The notes beneath the pieces were generated by a model that saw only the letters and a list, made by a program, of their open reading frames with translations, had not been told where the DNA came from and made no database searches. From the NCBI RefSeq assembly GCF_007197575.1, contig NZ_CP041616.1:1674001-1738000 (forward strand): a stretch of DNA of 64,000 nt. The letters run 5' to 3'. Positions 1-7,930 of the stretch are shown piece by piece (position 1 is the first letter of the stretch; each line of letters begins with the position of its first letter). Position numbers and translations under genes: made by a program. Source of the stretch: Ornithinimicrobium ciconiae. Lineage in GTDB: Bacteria > Actinomycetota > Actinomycetes > Actinomycetales > Dermatophilaceae.

Positions 1-744
1 GGCGCGGCCGGTCAGCCCCTCGCGCTCGATCATCTCCTGACCCCAACTGGCCTGGTGGGCGGACAGCGTCACCCCCAGCGCGCTCACGCCATAGTGCTGC
101 ACGGCGTGCCGGACCATGCCGCCCCAGCCACAGCCGACGTCGAGCAGTCGCATGCCGGGAGACAGGCCCAGCTTGCGGCAGACGAGATCGAACTTGGCCT
201 CCTGTGCCTCCTCCAACGACGCCTCGGCGTGCGGATAGACCGCGCACGTATAGGCCATTGAGGGCCCCAGCACCATCTCGTAGAACCGGTTGGAGACGTC
301 GTAGTGGTGCGCGATTGCTGCGGCGTCGCGCGCCCGACCGTGCCGCAGGCCGTACGCCAGGCGGCGCCACGGGGCGGGCGCCTCCTGCGGTGGCAGGTCG
401 GGCACGTGCAGACCGATCTCCCGCACGAAGCGCGCCAGCTCGGGCAGTTCGCGGACCGTGGGCCGACGGGCGTGCAGGCGGTTGAGGACGCTGACCATCA
501 CGGGATACGGATTGCCCTCGTCCATCCCCACGAAAGTCAGCTCGTCCGCCAGATAGGCCCGCATCAGCGCCACCGAGCGGTGCGCGGTGAGCAGGTAGTT
601 TAGGGCGCGCGGGCTGTGCACCTGCACCACCTGCCCGTCCGGGTCGCCCCCGGTGGATCCGTCATACGCCTCGACCCGCAACCCGGTGCCGGGACCGAAG
701 AAGCGGTCAAAGGCCTCCCCGACGCTCATCCTCGCCGGACTCAT
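1..744 (-). CDS. tmsB: SAM-dependent fatty-acyl phospholipid methyltransferase (TmsB/CFA synthase family), C-terminus cut off
   Basis: The visible 248 residues match the cyclopropane-fatty-acid synthase family: an N-terminal lipid-binding part (MSPARMSVGEAFDRFF) and the SAM-binding motif LLDVGCGWGG near residue 200, preceded by AHHYDVSNRFY. The family transfers a methyl or methylene group from SAM to the double bond of an unsaturated acyl chain in membrane lipid. Its partner is an FAD oxidoreductase that overlaps it by four bases (ATGA), the arrangement known for tmsA/tmsB, which make 10-methylstearate: TmsB forms 10-methylene-stearate and TmsA reduces it. That pathway assignment is inferred from the pairing. 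The start at 744 is the overlapping ATG; a second ATG at 729 is possible. The gene runs off the left edge, so the catalytic C-terminal half is not visible. A plain CFA synthase is the alternative. Confidence 0.8.
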   Translation of the reverse strand, partial: MSPARMSVGEAFDRFFGPGTGLRVEAYDGSTGGDPDGQVVQVHSPRALNYLLTAHRSVALMRAYLADELTFVGMDEGNPYPVMVSVLNRLHARRPTVRELPELARFVREIGLHVPDLPPQEAPAPWRRLAYGLRHGRARDAAAIAHHYDVSNRFYEMVLGPSMAYTCAVYPHAEASLEEAQEAKFDLVCRKLGLSPGMRLLDVGCGWGGMVRHAVQHYGVSALGVTLSAHQASWGQEMIEREGLTGRA

Positions 745-2195
745 CGCGCACGCACCGCCTTGTCATAGAGCCTCGGGAATCGTCCCTGCGGGTCATAGCG
801 CTCCTTGACCCGGTCATAGGTCGCGCCGCCATAGAGCGCCGCGAAGGTCTGCTCGTCATAGAACGACTCGGAGTACAACCCCTTGTGCCCACCGAGCTCG
901 GTGACCTTGGCCTCGATCGCCTGGTTGACGTCGCCGCGGGTGGCGCCCTCGTGGATCGGCACGGCCGACCAGAAGCCGACGTTGACGTAGGGCGTGTCCG
1001 GCCGCATCGGATAGAGCGGCCACGGGGTCTCCCCAATTTTTTGAGGGGTTTTGTCTGCCCCACCCGGATTTTTGGAGGGGTTTTGTCGGCTCTCCCGCAG
1101 CTGGACCGGACACAACCAGAGCGGCTCGATCGGGACGTGCGTGAGGAACCAGGTCAGGAACTCGGCCGTGTGCTCGAGCGGGATCTCCACGTCCTGGACG
1201 ACACGCTCCTGGGCCGGTCTGCCCCGCAACCGGTCGAGGCCAGCGACGATGCCGTGGCGCGCCTCGAGATCCTGGATCCGCCAGTAGACGTCGCTGCGCA
1301 GCAGGCGTCGGGGCCAGAGCCGGCGGATCGCCGGCACCTGAGCGCCGAAGGCCCGCGAGCACCAGAACCAGTCGGTGTCCCAGCGCCACAGATAGTCGCG
1401 GACGCTCAGCAGGTCCTGACGCTTGTGCTGGATCGAGCGGTAGTAGATCTGAGAGCCGGTGTAGTCGCTCGGGACCACTCCCTGTGGATCCGCTGCCCAC
1501 CGGCCCAGGGTCAGATAGGTCTCGCTCGGCCCGAAGACCACGCCGTCGAGGAAGTCGACGTCCGTGCCCGCCCAGGTGCGGCTGGCCATGATCTGTCCGA
1601 TCGCGGCGAGGGCGTCCTCCAGGTGGGTGAACCGCAGGTGCCGCAGCGCGACATACGGGCTGGTGGGGGCGGTCTCGATGGTGAGGGTCAGGGCGTAGCC
1701 GAGCGACCCATAGCTGTTGGGGAAGGCCCGGAACAGGTCCGCGTGCTCGTTGTCGGGGGTCGCGGTGATGACCTCTCCGGTGCCGGTGAGCACCTGCAGC
1801 TGCGTGACCGACTCGTGGGGGAGCCCGTCACGGAAGCTGGTGGACTCGATGCCCAGTCCGGTGACGGCGCCGCCGAGGGTGATGGTGCGCAGCTGGGGGA
1901 CCACCCGTGGCATCTGCCCGTGGACGAACAGCTCATCGACCAGCTGCTCGTATGTCGTGAGCCCACCGACCGTGGCCGTCGCCGGCTGCCCCTGGGTCGC
2001 CTCCGTCCGGGACAGGACCCCGGTGAAGGCGGACAGGTCCAGTCCGTCGCGGCTCCTGGCGCGGGAGCGAAACAGGTTGGAGGTCTTCTTGGCCAGCCGC
2101 ACCTGAGTCCTGGAGCGCACCTCGGCCTGCGCCCGGGACATCGCCCGGGCCAGCTCGGGCTGGACCGTGGTCACGGTCCTATCTTGGCCCACCAC
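741..2195 (-). CDS. tmsA: FAD-binding oxidoreductase, TmsA-like, carrying an in-frame repeat insertion
   Basis: This is a 484-residue flavoprotein with an FAD_binding_4 (PCMH-type) domain near residues 90-210, including ITLGGAVTGLGIES, and a C-terminal part with WPLYPMRPDTPYVNVGFW. In tms systems this enzyme reduces the 10-methylene fatty acyl intermediate made by the downstream methyltransferase. The operon order and the four-base overlap support coupled expression. Residues about 368-390, between LWLCPVQLRES and WPLYPM, are translated from two units of the dispersed 32-base repeat and read as NPSKN and KTPQKIG. Family members normally run straight through this point, so I read it as an in-frame insertion of about 23 residues. 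Whether the enzyme still works cannot be told from sequence; the frame stays open and the distal part remains family-like. ATG start at 2195; GTG codons just downstream are possible. Confidence 0.78.
   Translation of the reverse strand: MVGQDRTVTTVQPELARAMSRAQAEVRSRTQVRLAKKTSNLFRSRARSRDGLDLSAFTGVLSRTEATQGQPATATVGGLTTYEQLVDELFVHGQMPRVVPQLRTITLGGAVTGLGIESTSFRDGLPHESVTQLQVLTGTGEVITATPDNEHADLFRAFPNSYGSLGYALTLTIETAPTSPYVALRHLRFTHLEDALAAIGQIMASRTWAGTDVDFLDGVVFGPSETYLTLGRWAADPQGVVPSDYTGSQIYYRSIQHKRQDLLSVRDYLWRWDTDWFWCSRAFGAQVPAIRRLWPRRLLRSDVYWRIQDLEARHGIVAGLDRLRGRPAQERVVQDVEIPLEHTAEFLTWFLTHVPIEPLWLCPVQLRESRQNPSKNPGGADKTPQKIGETPWPLYPMRPDTPYVNVGFWSAVPIHEGATRGDVNQAIEAKVTELGGHKGLYSESFYDEQTFAALYGGATYDRVKERYDPQGRFPRLYDKAVRAR
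1036..1087 (-). repeat. Dispersed 32-bp repeat, locus 1 (two units, inside tmsA-like gene)
   Basis: Two 20-base cores at 1036-1055 and 1068-1087 read, on the minus strand, GACAAAACCCCTCAAAAAAT and GACAAAACCCCTCCAAAAAT, spaced exactly 32 bases apart. The family recurs at four other loci in the window. This is the only copy lying fully within a conserved reading frame, which it keeps open. Confidence 0.85.
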
Positions 2196-2254
2196 CGAGC
2201 CCGCCGCAGCACTGTTCTGGCAGACGGGGATCGCCGACGTCGTAGCATTCCGCC

Positions 2255-2953
2255 ATGACCCCAGGGGAGGAGCCCACCGAACGGGCTGACCAGGCCAGAC
2301 CTGTGTCTGCGGTGGCCGCGCCCCTGGCCGGTCGGGCCCGCACCTGGGCCACCGCCACGCCCTACCGCCTCCCGACGGCGATCGCCGTGGTCGGTCTGGT
2401 CCTCAGCGCCCCGTTCGGTGGTTGGCGGACCGCGCCGTCGGAGGCGACGCCGGTGGTGCCGGCCGAGCAGGTCGCTGAGGCCGCACCCTTCGAGGTCACC
2501 CTCGACCGGGCCTACTTCGCCGCTCGGCCGAGCGAGAGCTTCAGTGAGCTCGACCCAGGGCAGCAGTATGTCGTGGTGCTGGGCACGGTGACCTCGCGCC
2601 ACGACACGAGCGTGGACGCCCCCACCCTGCAGGCGGCGATCACGGTGCTGGACCTGCCCCAGCCCGTCGATGCACTCGGTGCGGCGCTCGAGGGGGCCGC
2701 CCCCGTCCCGGAGATCTACTCCGCCGCGGACAGCACCCAGCTGCGTCGGCTGGGACCGGACCTGACCTATGAGGTGGGGCTGGTTTTCCGCACGGCTGCC
2801 GCTGAGCTGCCGGACGCGTTGACGCTGCAGGTGTCGGGACACACCTGGCGTCCGGACGCCTTCACCCGCGAGGAGCGCTGGCTCGACCCGGCCGTCGCGG
2901 CCGAGATCGTGGTGCCGCTCGCGCCGCAGGACACGTCTGGGGGCGAGTCGTGA
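2255..2953 (+). CDS. Membrane-anchored exported protein of unknown function
   Basis: A 232-residue protein with a cytoplasmic N-terminus of about 35 residues, one membrane segment near residues 38-56 (LPTAIAVVGLVLSAPFGGW) and an extracytoplasmic domain of about 170 residues rich in beta-prone stretches such as YVVVLGTVTSR and LTLQVSGHTW. I do not recognise the family. It is the first of three consecutive genes with the same layout (short cytoplasmic tail, one membrane segment, one outer domain), so the three probably work together. The stop overlaps the next GTG start by four bases. It is transcribed away from the tmsA-like gene; the 59-base gap must hold both promoters. Confidence 0.75.
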   Translation: MTPGEEPTERADQARPVSAVAAPLAGRARTWATATPYRLPTAIAVVGLVLSAPFGGWRTAPSEATPVVPAEQVAEAAPFEVTLDRAYFAARPSESFSELDPGQQYVVVLGTVTSRHDTSVDAPTLQAAITVLDLPQPVDALGAALEGAAPVPEIYSAADSTQLRRLGPDLTYEVGLVFRTAAAELPDALTLQVSGHTWRPDAFTREERWLDPAVAAEIVVPLAPQDTSGGES

Positions 2954-3543
2954 CGTTGCCGTGGAGGCGGCTGGCCCGGGTCGGCTTCGTCGTGCTCGCC
3001 CTCGTCATCGGCAAGGAACTGGTCTCCGGCCTGCCGGAGGACTCCGTGGCCGCTCGGCCGTTCGAGATGGCCGGCCACCTGGGTGAGGACGTGGAGCTGC
3101 GAACCGGCACGGTCCGGGTCAACGACGTGCGCCTGGCGTCCACCGTGCTGACACCGACGGCCGGATACCGCACGCCGGGACTGTGGGTGGTGATGAGTGT
3201 CTCCCTGGTGCCTGGGGCCGAGCGGGAGACGTTGGCCTACACGGCATTTCGCTCCCAGGACGGGGCCCGCACCTGGCAGAGCCGCTCCCGGCAGCAGGAG
3301 ACCTGCCCGGTGACCCCACCGGGGGTGCCGGTCACCTGTGAGGTCCTCATCGAGGTGCCGCCCGAGCAGCTGCCCGGTGGGACGCTGCTCGTCTCCACCG
3401 AGGACGACCACCGCTATGACTCCCTGGCGGTGATCGACCTGGCGATCGATGCCGACCAGGTCGCCGCGGCCGAGCAGGTCGAGGAGCCGCTGGAGAGCGT
3501 GCGGGCAACGGTCGGGACACTCACGCAGGCTGACCATGGGTGA
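2950..3543 (+). CDS. Membrane-anchored exported protein of unknown function
   Basis: A 197-residue protein with an N-terminal membrane segment at about residues 8-26 (ARVGFVVLALVIGKELVSG) that could act as signal anchor. An outer domain follows with two cysteines (ETCPVTP and VTCEVLIEV) that could form a disulfide, and an acidic tail (VAAAEQVEEPLESV). GTG start in a GTGA overlap with the gene before it, so translation is likely coupled. The stop codon lies at the start of a 16-base tandem duplication that runs up to the next gene's start. Family not recognised. Confidence 0.75.
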   Translation: MTLPWRRLARVGFVVLALVIGKELVSGLPEDSVAARPFEMAGHLGEDVELRTGTVRVNDVRLASTVLTPTAGYRTPGLWVVMSVSLVPGAERETLAYTAFRSQDGARTWQSRSRQQETCPVTPPGVPVTCEVLIEVPPEQLPGGTLLVSTEDDHRYDSLAVIDLAIDADQVAAAEQVEEPLESVRATVGTLTQADHG

Positions 3544-3572
3544 GGTGGAGCTTGGCTGAGGTGGAGCATGGG
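3541..3572 (+). repeat. 16-base tandem duplication across a stop/start junction
   Basis: Two copies, TGAGGTGGAGCTTGGC at 3541-3556 and TGAGGTGGAGCATGGG at 3557-3572. The first begins with the stop codon of the upstream gene. The second contains the purine-rich site (GGTGGAG) and the ATG of the downstream gene. The duplication appears to have separated two genes that once overlapped. Confidence 0.8.
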
Positions 3573-4209
3573 TGAGCCGCACGCGGGCTGGTGGCGGCGC
3601 AACCGGTGGGCACTGCTGGCGCTGCTGCCCGTGCTGGCTCTCGTCGCGGTCGCGGGGGCGGGCAGGGCCGCGACCTTCTGGCTGCCCTACCAGCTCAGTG
3701 ACGAGGTGACCGGTGAGTTCGGCCAGGCGACCACCCTCACCGACGACTACCGGGATGCCGGTGGAGAGCACACCCGCACCGTGGAGGTGACGGTGCACGC
3801 GGTGACCCCGGACCCGGCACCGGAGACCAACCGCGAGGAGCCCGTCGCAGGGGTCGAGCTGCCGGAGGGGACCCGGCTGTGGGAGGTGGAGCTCGGCTTC
3901 GAGGCGGACCCGGACACGGTGCTGCAGGGGTGCCTCATCGCCCTCGTCGACGCTGCGGGGCGGGTGACGCAGCGAGAGACCAGCCTGCTGCACTGGGACA
4001 CCGGCTTCGACGACTGTCAGCCGGTCGACACCACCAACCCGCAGGCGGAGCTCTTCGTCGGTGACGAGCAGGTCGTCTCGACCCGCCCCCCGGCATACAC
4101 CCGCGTCGTCCAGCTGCTCGCGGCCGAGGACTTCGAGCCGACCTCGGTCAGGGTGTGGTGGGAGCCACCGACCTATCTGTCTGTGCCGCTTCCTGACGGC
4201 GCGCCGTGA
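3568..4209 (+). CDS. Membrane-anchored exported protein of unknown function
   Basis: A 213-residue protein with basic N-terminus (HAGWWRRNRW), a membrane segment near residues 14-34 (ALLALLPVLALVAVAGAG) and an outer domain containing two cysteines (LQGCLIAL and FDDCQPVD) that could pair. It is the third of the tandem exported set. ATG at 3568 follows GGTGGAG. The last 62 bases overlap the 3' end of the convergent membrane protein gene at 4148-5476. Function unknown. Confidence 0.72.
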   Translation: MGEPHAGWWRRNRWALLALLPVLALVAVAGAGRAATFWLPYQLSDEVTGEFGQATTLTDDYRDAGGEHTRTVEVTVHAVTPDPAPETNREEPVAGVELPEGTRLWEVELGFEADPDTVLQGCLIALVDAAGRVTQRETSLLHWDTGFDDCQPVDTTNPQAELFVGDEQVVSTRPPAYTRVVQLLAAEDFEPTSVRVWWEPPTYLSVPLPDGAP

Positions 4210-5476
4210 TCAGCAACCGGTCGACCGCCGCCGCCACGAGGCTGACCTGCACCAGCATCGACACCGACGTGCCGGCGATCCTGACATAGGTGTTGAGCGC
4301 CACCATCTGGTCGGTGTCGCGTGGACCCACGACCCAGCGGATGACCTCGGCCGTGGCGACCTCGGCGTAGTGGGAGAGCAGGAAGGCCAGGCAGAACAGG
4401 ATCATCGGCGCGACCCCGCCGACCGCCAGGGTGCGCAGCCCGGCGAGCAGCGTGCTGAATCGCCCGAACAGGGCCTTCCACACCGACCGGAGCCATCCGT
4501 TGATCGGCTCGGGCAGCACCGAGACCCGCTCCCGGACCAGGCTGACCTGCTGGGTCGACCACGCCACCGATGCGCCGACCGGAGCCTGCAGTGGTGTGGA
4601 CAGGGACGTGCCGAGCGCCGCGGCCGTCGTGCTCAGTCCCAGGTGGCGGGTGGCGAGCGTGCCGCCATAGACGACCGCCCCCGTGGTCAGCCACGCCAGG
4701 GGCACGACGACGAGCGCGTCGATGTCGGTCAGCAGGGTGCCGATCCAGTCGGTGATCCAGGTGACGACGCCAGCCAGGGGCCCGATCAGGCTCAGGAACT
4801 GGCCCCAGGCGTCCAGCGACCAGTCGATGAAGACCCGCTCCTCCATCCACCCGCGGAAGGTCTCGATCTCGGCCAGCAGCATCGAGGCCAACCAGGTCAG
4901 CCAGGCGACCTCGAGCCAGGCCGCGAGCAGCCGGACCGGCTGGTTGCGCGCGGTCAGCCCGCTCCAGTCCAGGGCCCGCCGGAGCAGCAGCACAGCGAGG
5001 ACCACGATCATGACGGCCACCGTGTCGACGTCGGCGATGGTGCGGCCCTGGACGCTCGCGGGGTCGAAGAGGTAGGAGTCGTTGAGATATTCGTCGGCGA
5101 CCGACTCCTTGAGGAAGCGCTGCCGGTCCTCGCGCAGGTAGCCCTGCGCGGAGTAGACGGCCAGGAACGGGATCAGCGCCCCCGCCAGCAGGGTCAGCTT
5201 GTCCTGGCGGACCGGTCCGTGCCACAGCGAGGGAGCGACCGCGTCGAGCATCAGCAGGATGGCGATCATCAGGGACAGCGGAGCGAAGGGCAGCAGCGCC
5301 GCACCCAGCCACACGTTGGCCCCGCTGCCCTGCACGGCGAGGTAGATCGCGATCTCGCGGCCCGCCATACCGAGCAGGTAGAGGACCAGGAGGACCGGCC
5401 AGTGTCGCCAGAGCAACCGGCCGGCGTCACGCACCACGACGAGTCCGTCGCGCAGCAGGGCGCCGAGGCTGTCCAC
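4148..5476 (-). CDS. Multi-pass membrane protein of unknown function
   Basis: A 442-residue protein with about eight hydrophobic segments, for example WPVLLVLYLLGMAG, LLPFAPLSLMIAILLML, TVAVMIVVLAVLLL and a C-terminal VSMLVQVSLVAAAVDRLLI. An amphipathic extracytoplasmic region lies near residues 115-150 (EDRQRFLKESVADEYLND). No catalytic motif or transporter signature is visible. Its 3' end overlaps the convergent exported protein gene by 62 bases. That conserved-looking convergence and the membrane location suggest, without proof, a link with the three exported proteins. It lies 20 bases downstream of the DUF6328-type gene and is probably co-transcribed with it. Confidence 0.72.
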   Translation of the reverse strand: MDSLGALLRDGLVVVRDAGRLLWRHWPVLLVLYLLGMAGREIAIYLAVQGSGANVWLGAALLPFAPLSLMIAILLMLDAVAPSLWHGPVRQDKLTLLAGALIPFLAVYSAQGYLREDRQRFLKESVADEYLNDSYLFDPASVQGRTIADVDTVAVMIVVLAVLLLRRALDWSGLTARNQPVRLLAAWLEVAWLTWLASMLLAEIETFRGWMEERVFIDWSLDAWGQFLSLIGPLAGVVTWITDWIGTLLTDIDALVVVPLAWLTTGAVVYGGTLATRHLGLSTTAAALGTSLSTPLQAPVGASVAWSTQQVSLVRERVSVLPEPINGWLRSVWKALFGRFSTLLAGLRTLAVGGVAPMILFCLAFLLSHYAEVATAEVIRWVVGPRDTDQMVALNTYVRIAGTSVSMLVQVSLVAAAVDRLLITARRQEAAQTDRSVAPTTP

Positions 5477-5496
5477 CGGGGCAGTGTAGAGCGCGT

Positions 5497-6039
5497 CTAG
5501 CGCAACCGGTGCTCCACCCGGTGGGTCAGGACGACGAAGCCTGCGGCGGTGGCCAGGACCATGCCCCCAGCGATCAGAGCCGGCACGGTGCCGACGACCA
5601 GGTCAAAGATCAGCACCGTCGTGCCGACGAGCATCAGCACCACCCCGACCAGCACAACCCGCAGGATGCGGTGCCCCAGCTCGACGGTGGTCTGCTTGCG
5701 CCCCTGCCGAAACAGGGTGCGGTGCAGGCTCACCGGCGCCAGGCCCAGGGCTGTCGTGCTCACCCCGAGGCAGACCAGGACGAGATAGACGGTGAGCTGA
5801 AACCCGTCCAGGTCAGCCATCCGGTCCTGGAAGGCGGCGGCCAGCAGGAAGCCGGTCATGATCTGGGTGCCCATCTGGGTGACCCGGATCTCCTGCAGCA
5901 GCTCGTTCCAGTTGCGGTCGTAACGCTCCTCGTCGGTCTCGTGCCGGGCGGTGACGCGCCGATCTGATGCGTGATCTGATGCCCGGTCTGATGCCTGCTC
6001 TGATGCCGCGCCCGGTTCCGGCCGCTCCTGGGTGCTCAC
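5497..6039 (-). CDS. DUF6328-like small membrane protein
   Basis: A 180-residue protein with a polar N-terminus containing a repeated A-S-D-R/H pattern, then ETDEERYDRNWNELLQEIRVTQMGTQIMTGFLLAAAFQ, a pattern I associate with the DUF6328 family. Four membrane segments follow (TVYLVLVCLGVSTTALGL, ILRVVLVGVVLMLVGTTVLI, VPALIAGGMVLATAAGFVVL). Function is unknown for the family. GTG start at 6039 overlaps the upstream stop (GTGA), so it is translationally coupled to the deazaflavin enzyme gene. The N-terminal repeat is a DNA-level 12-base tandem. Confidence 0.72.
   Translation of the reverse strand: MSTQERPEPGAASEQASDRASDHASDRRVTARHETDEERYDRNWNELLQEIRVTQMGTQIMTGFLLAAAFQDRMADLDGFQLTVYLVLVCLGVSTTALGLAPVSLHRTLFRQGRKQTTVELGHRILRVVLVGVVLMLVGTTVLIFDLVVGTVPALIAGGMVLATAAGFVVLTHRVEHRLR
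5961..6008 (+). repeat. 12-base tandem repeat, four copies, in coding sequence
   Basis: Four imperfect copies around TCTGATGC (for example GATCTGATGCGT then GATCTGATGCCC) encode the repeated Ala-Ser-Asp-Arg/His segment near the N-terminus of the DUF6328-like protein. Twelve bases keep the frame, so copy number could change without breaking the gene. Confidence 0.75.
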
Positions 6040-6602
6040 CGGCGGGGAGTGAGCAGGACGAGGGTCGTCGGGGTGGCGCGTCCCGCGGCGCGGGCGTCAA
6101 GACCCCGGATGGCGTCCTGCCACAGGGTCCAGAGCCGGGTCGCCTCCTCGCCGGAGGCAGTCCTGGCCCGCACTGCCCGGGCGCCCTCGCGGGTCTCGAC
6201 CAGGGCGTCCGGCTGGGTCTGCAGGTTGAGCCACCAGCTCGGCTCACCCTCCCTCCAGCCGTTCATCGCCAGCGTCACCAGGTCGGCTCCGTCCTCCAGA
6301 TAGCCCAGGATCACGCTGCGGTCCTGCCCGGTGCGCCGACCCGTGGTGGTGACCCGCAGGGTGCCCCAGCCGCCGCGGCGGGGACGCCACAGTCCCAGGT
6401 GCCCTCCGGTGAGCCGGTGGATGTTGCGGTGGGTGGCCCAGGCGCGGGTGGCGAACCAGCGTGGACTCACGCGGGGGGCGTTTCGAGGGGTGTTGTGGGG
6501 GGTGATGTGGTGGGCGTTGCGGGCAGGGGGTGTGGGCGCCCTGCCGGTCAGGGCCGACGGCTCGGCCGGGGCGTCATGATCCGACGATGCGTGCTGCGTC
6601 AT
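6036..6602 (-). CDS. Deazaflavin (F420)-dependent nitroreductase-family protein
   Basis: A 188-residue protein with a disordered His/Pro/Asn-rich N-terminus and a Ddn-type split-barrel domain from about residue 60. Visible family features are TTTGRRTGQDRSVILGYLEDG, then WWLNLQTQPDALVE, the region that contacts F420 in this family. Members use reduced F420 to reduce quinones or nitro compounds; the substrate here is unknown. The start at 6602 (ATG, preceded by GAGGGAGCAGG) is preferred over a longer frame that would run into the divergent catB promoter region. The N-terminal stretch is encoded by strikingly G-rich DNA (6470-6540 on the plus strand). It heads a three-gene minus-strand operon with the two membrane protein genes. 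Confidence 0.75.
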   Translation of the reverse strand: MTQHASSDHDAPAEPSALTGRAPTPPARNAHHITPHNTPRNAPRVSPRWFATRAWATHRNIHRLTGGHLGLWRPRRGGWGTLRVTTTGRRTGQDRSVILGYLEDGADLVTLAMNGWREGEPSWWLNLQTQPDALVETREGARAVRARTASGEEATRLWTLWQDAIRGLDARAAGRATPTTLVLLTPRR

Positions 6603-6701
6603 TGCCTGCTCCCTCGAGGCGGCGTCTCGCCGCCCACGTCCCGACGCTAGCGCAGGGCGGTCCGCAGGCCAATGACTGACATGGCCGGGTCGCCACGATC
6701 C

Positions 6702-6720
6702 CTGCTGTGGACCGCAGCAG
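6702..6720. promoter_or_regulatory. Inverted repeat in the catB upstream region, possible operator
   Basis: The stretch CTGCTGTGGACCGCAGCAG is a near-perfect inverted repeat 51 bases before the catB start, in the gap between the divergent deazaflavin gene and the cat operon. Catechol operons are usually controlled by a LysR- or IclR-type regulator binding here, but no regulator gene is adjacent. An operator role is inference. Confidence 0.35.
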
Positions 6721-6771
6721 GTCCGGACGGCTAGCGTGACGGGCACTGGCGCGACGGCAGGAAGGCACGCG

Positions 6772-7875
6772 GTGAAGATCACCAGGATCGAGGCGATCCC
6801 TTTCGCCATCCCCTATGTCAAGACCCTGAAGTTCGCCAGCGGCGAGGTGCACACCGCCGACCACGTCCTGGTCCGGGTGCACACCGAGGACGGGCTGGTC
6901 GGCACCGCGGAGGCGCCGCCGCGGCCCTACACCTATGGGGAGACCCAGCAGTCCATCGTCACCGTCATCGACACGATCTTTGCGCCACAGGTCATCGGCC
7001 ACTCGGCGCTGGAGCGGGAGCAGATCCAGGCGATCCTGCATCGCACGATCGGCAACCCCACCGCCAAGGCGGCCCTGGACATGGCGATCTGGGACGTCAT
7101 CGGCCAGGCGCTCGACGTCTCGGTCAGCCAACTGCTCGGCGGCTGGACCGACCGGATGCGGGTCAGCCACATGCTCGGGTTCGACACCCCGGAGCAGATG
7201 GTGACCGAGGCCCAGGCCATCCACGAGCGTTATGGCATCGCCACCTTCAAGGTCAAGGTCGGGCGCCGCCCCGTGACCCTCGACGTCGATGTCGTCGCGG
7301 CCCTGCGCGAGCACTTCGGCGAGACCGTCGAGCTCTATGTCGACGGCAACCGCGGCTGGACCCCCTCGGAGTCTGCCGATGCCCTGCGTCGCATGGCCGA
7401 CCTCGGACTGACTCTCGCCGAGGAACTCTGCCCGGCTGACGACATACTCGGTCGTCGGTGGTTGGTCGGTCAGTGCCCGGTGCCGTTCGTCGCGGACGAG
7501 AGCGCCACGAACCCCGGTGAGGTGACCCGGGAGCTGCTGGGGGGAAGTGCCACCGCCGTCAGCATCAAGACGGCACGCACCGGTTTCACTGTCTCCCAGC
7601 GGATCCTGGGCCAGGCAGAGGGCCTTGGGGTCGAGGTGGTGATGGGCAACCAGATCGACGGCCAGGTCGGCACGCTCTGCTCGGTCGCCTTCGGTGCGGC
7701 ACACCAGAGCACGTCGCGGCGAGCGGGGGAGCTGTCCAACTTCCTGGACATGAAGGACGACCTGTTGGCCGAGCCGCTGCAGATCAGTGACGGCACCCTG
7801 AGCGTGCGGCGCGGCGCCGGGCTGGGGCTGCAGATCGACGAGGACAAACTCACTCATTACCGCCAGGACACCTGA
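6772..7875 (+). CDS. catB: Muconate cycloisomerase
   Basis: A 367-residue enolase-superfamily enzyme of the mandelate racemase/muconate lactonizing group. It converts cis,cis-muconate to muconolactone in the catechol branch of the beta-ketoadipate pathway (cytoplasm, divalent metal). Visible motifs are the KxK pair in TFKVKVGR (about K160/K162, catalytic base), YVDGNRGW (metal-binding Asp), FVADESA and SIKTARTGF. GTG start at 6772 follows AGGAAGG with good spacing; a longer frame exists upstream but lacks a better ribosome site. It is first in an operon with catA, catC and a thiolase, which settles its role over other superfamily members such as dipeptide epimerases. Confidence 0.9.
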   Translation: MKITRIEAIPFAIPYVKTLKFASGEVHTADHVLVRVHTEDGLVGTAEAPPRPYTYGETQQSIVTVIDTIFAPQVIGHSALEREQIQAILHRTIGNPTAKAALDMAIWDVIGQALDVSVSQLLGGWTDRMRVSHMLGFDTPEQMVTEAQAIHERYGIATFKVKVGRRPVTLDVDVVAALREHFGETVELYVDGNRGWTPSESADALRRMADLGLTLAEELCPADDILGRRWLVGQCPVPFVADESATNPGEVTRELLGGSATAVSIKTARTGFTVSQRILGQAEGLGVEVVMGNQIDGQVGTLCSVAFGAAHQSTSRRAGELSNFLDMKDDLLAEPLQISDGTLSVRRGAGLGLQIDEDKLTHYRQDT

Positions 7876-7930
7876 CCACCCACGAGTTGCCACCACTAAG
7901 ACAGCGACCATCCGAGCCATAGGAGTCACC

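Noticed and set aside
885..2258. Plus-strand open frame opposite the tmsA-like gene
   Set aside because: Shadow frame; the minus strand encodes a recognisable FAD-binding enzyme.
6603..6809. Longer N-terminus for the deazaflavin reductase-like protein
   Set aside because: It would run through the catB promoter and start region; the ATG at 6602 has a good ribosome site and the extra residues look random.
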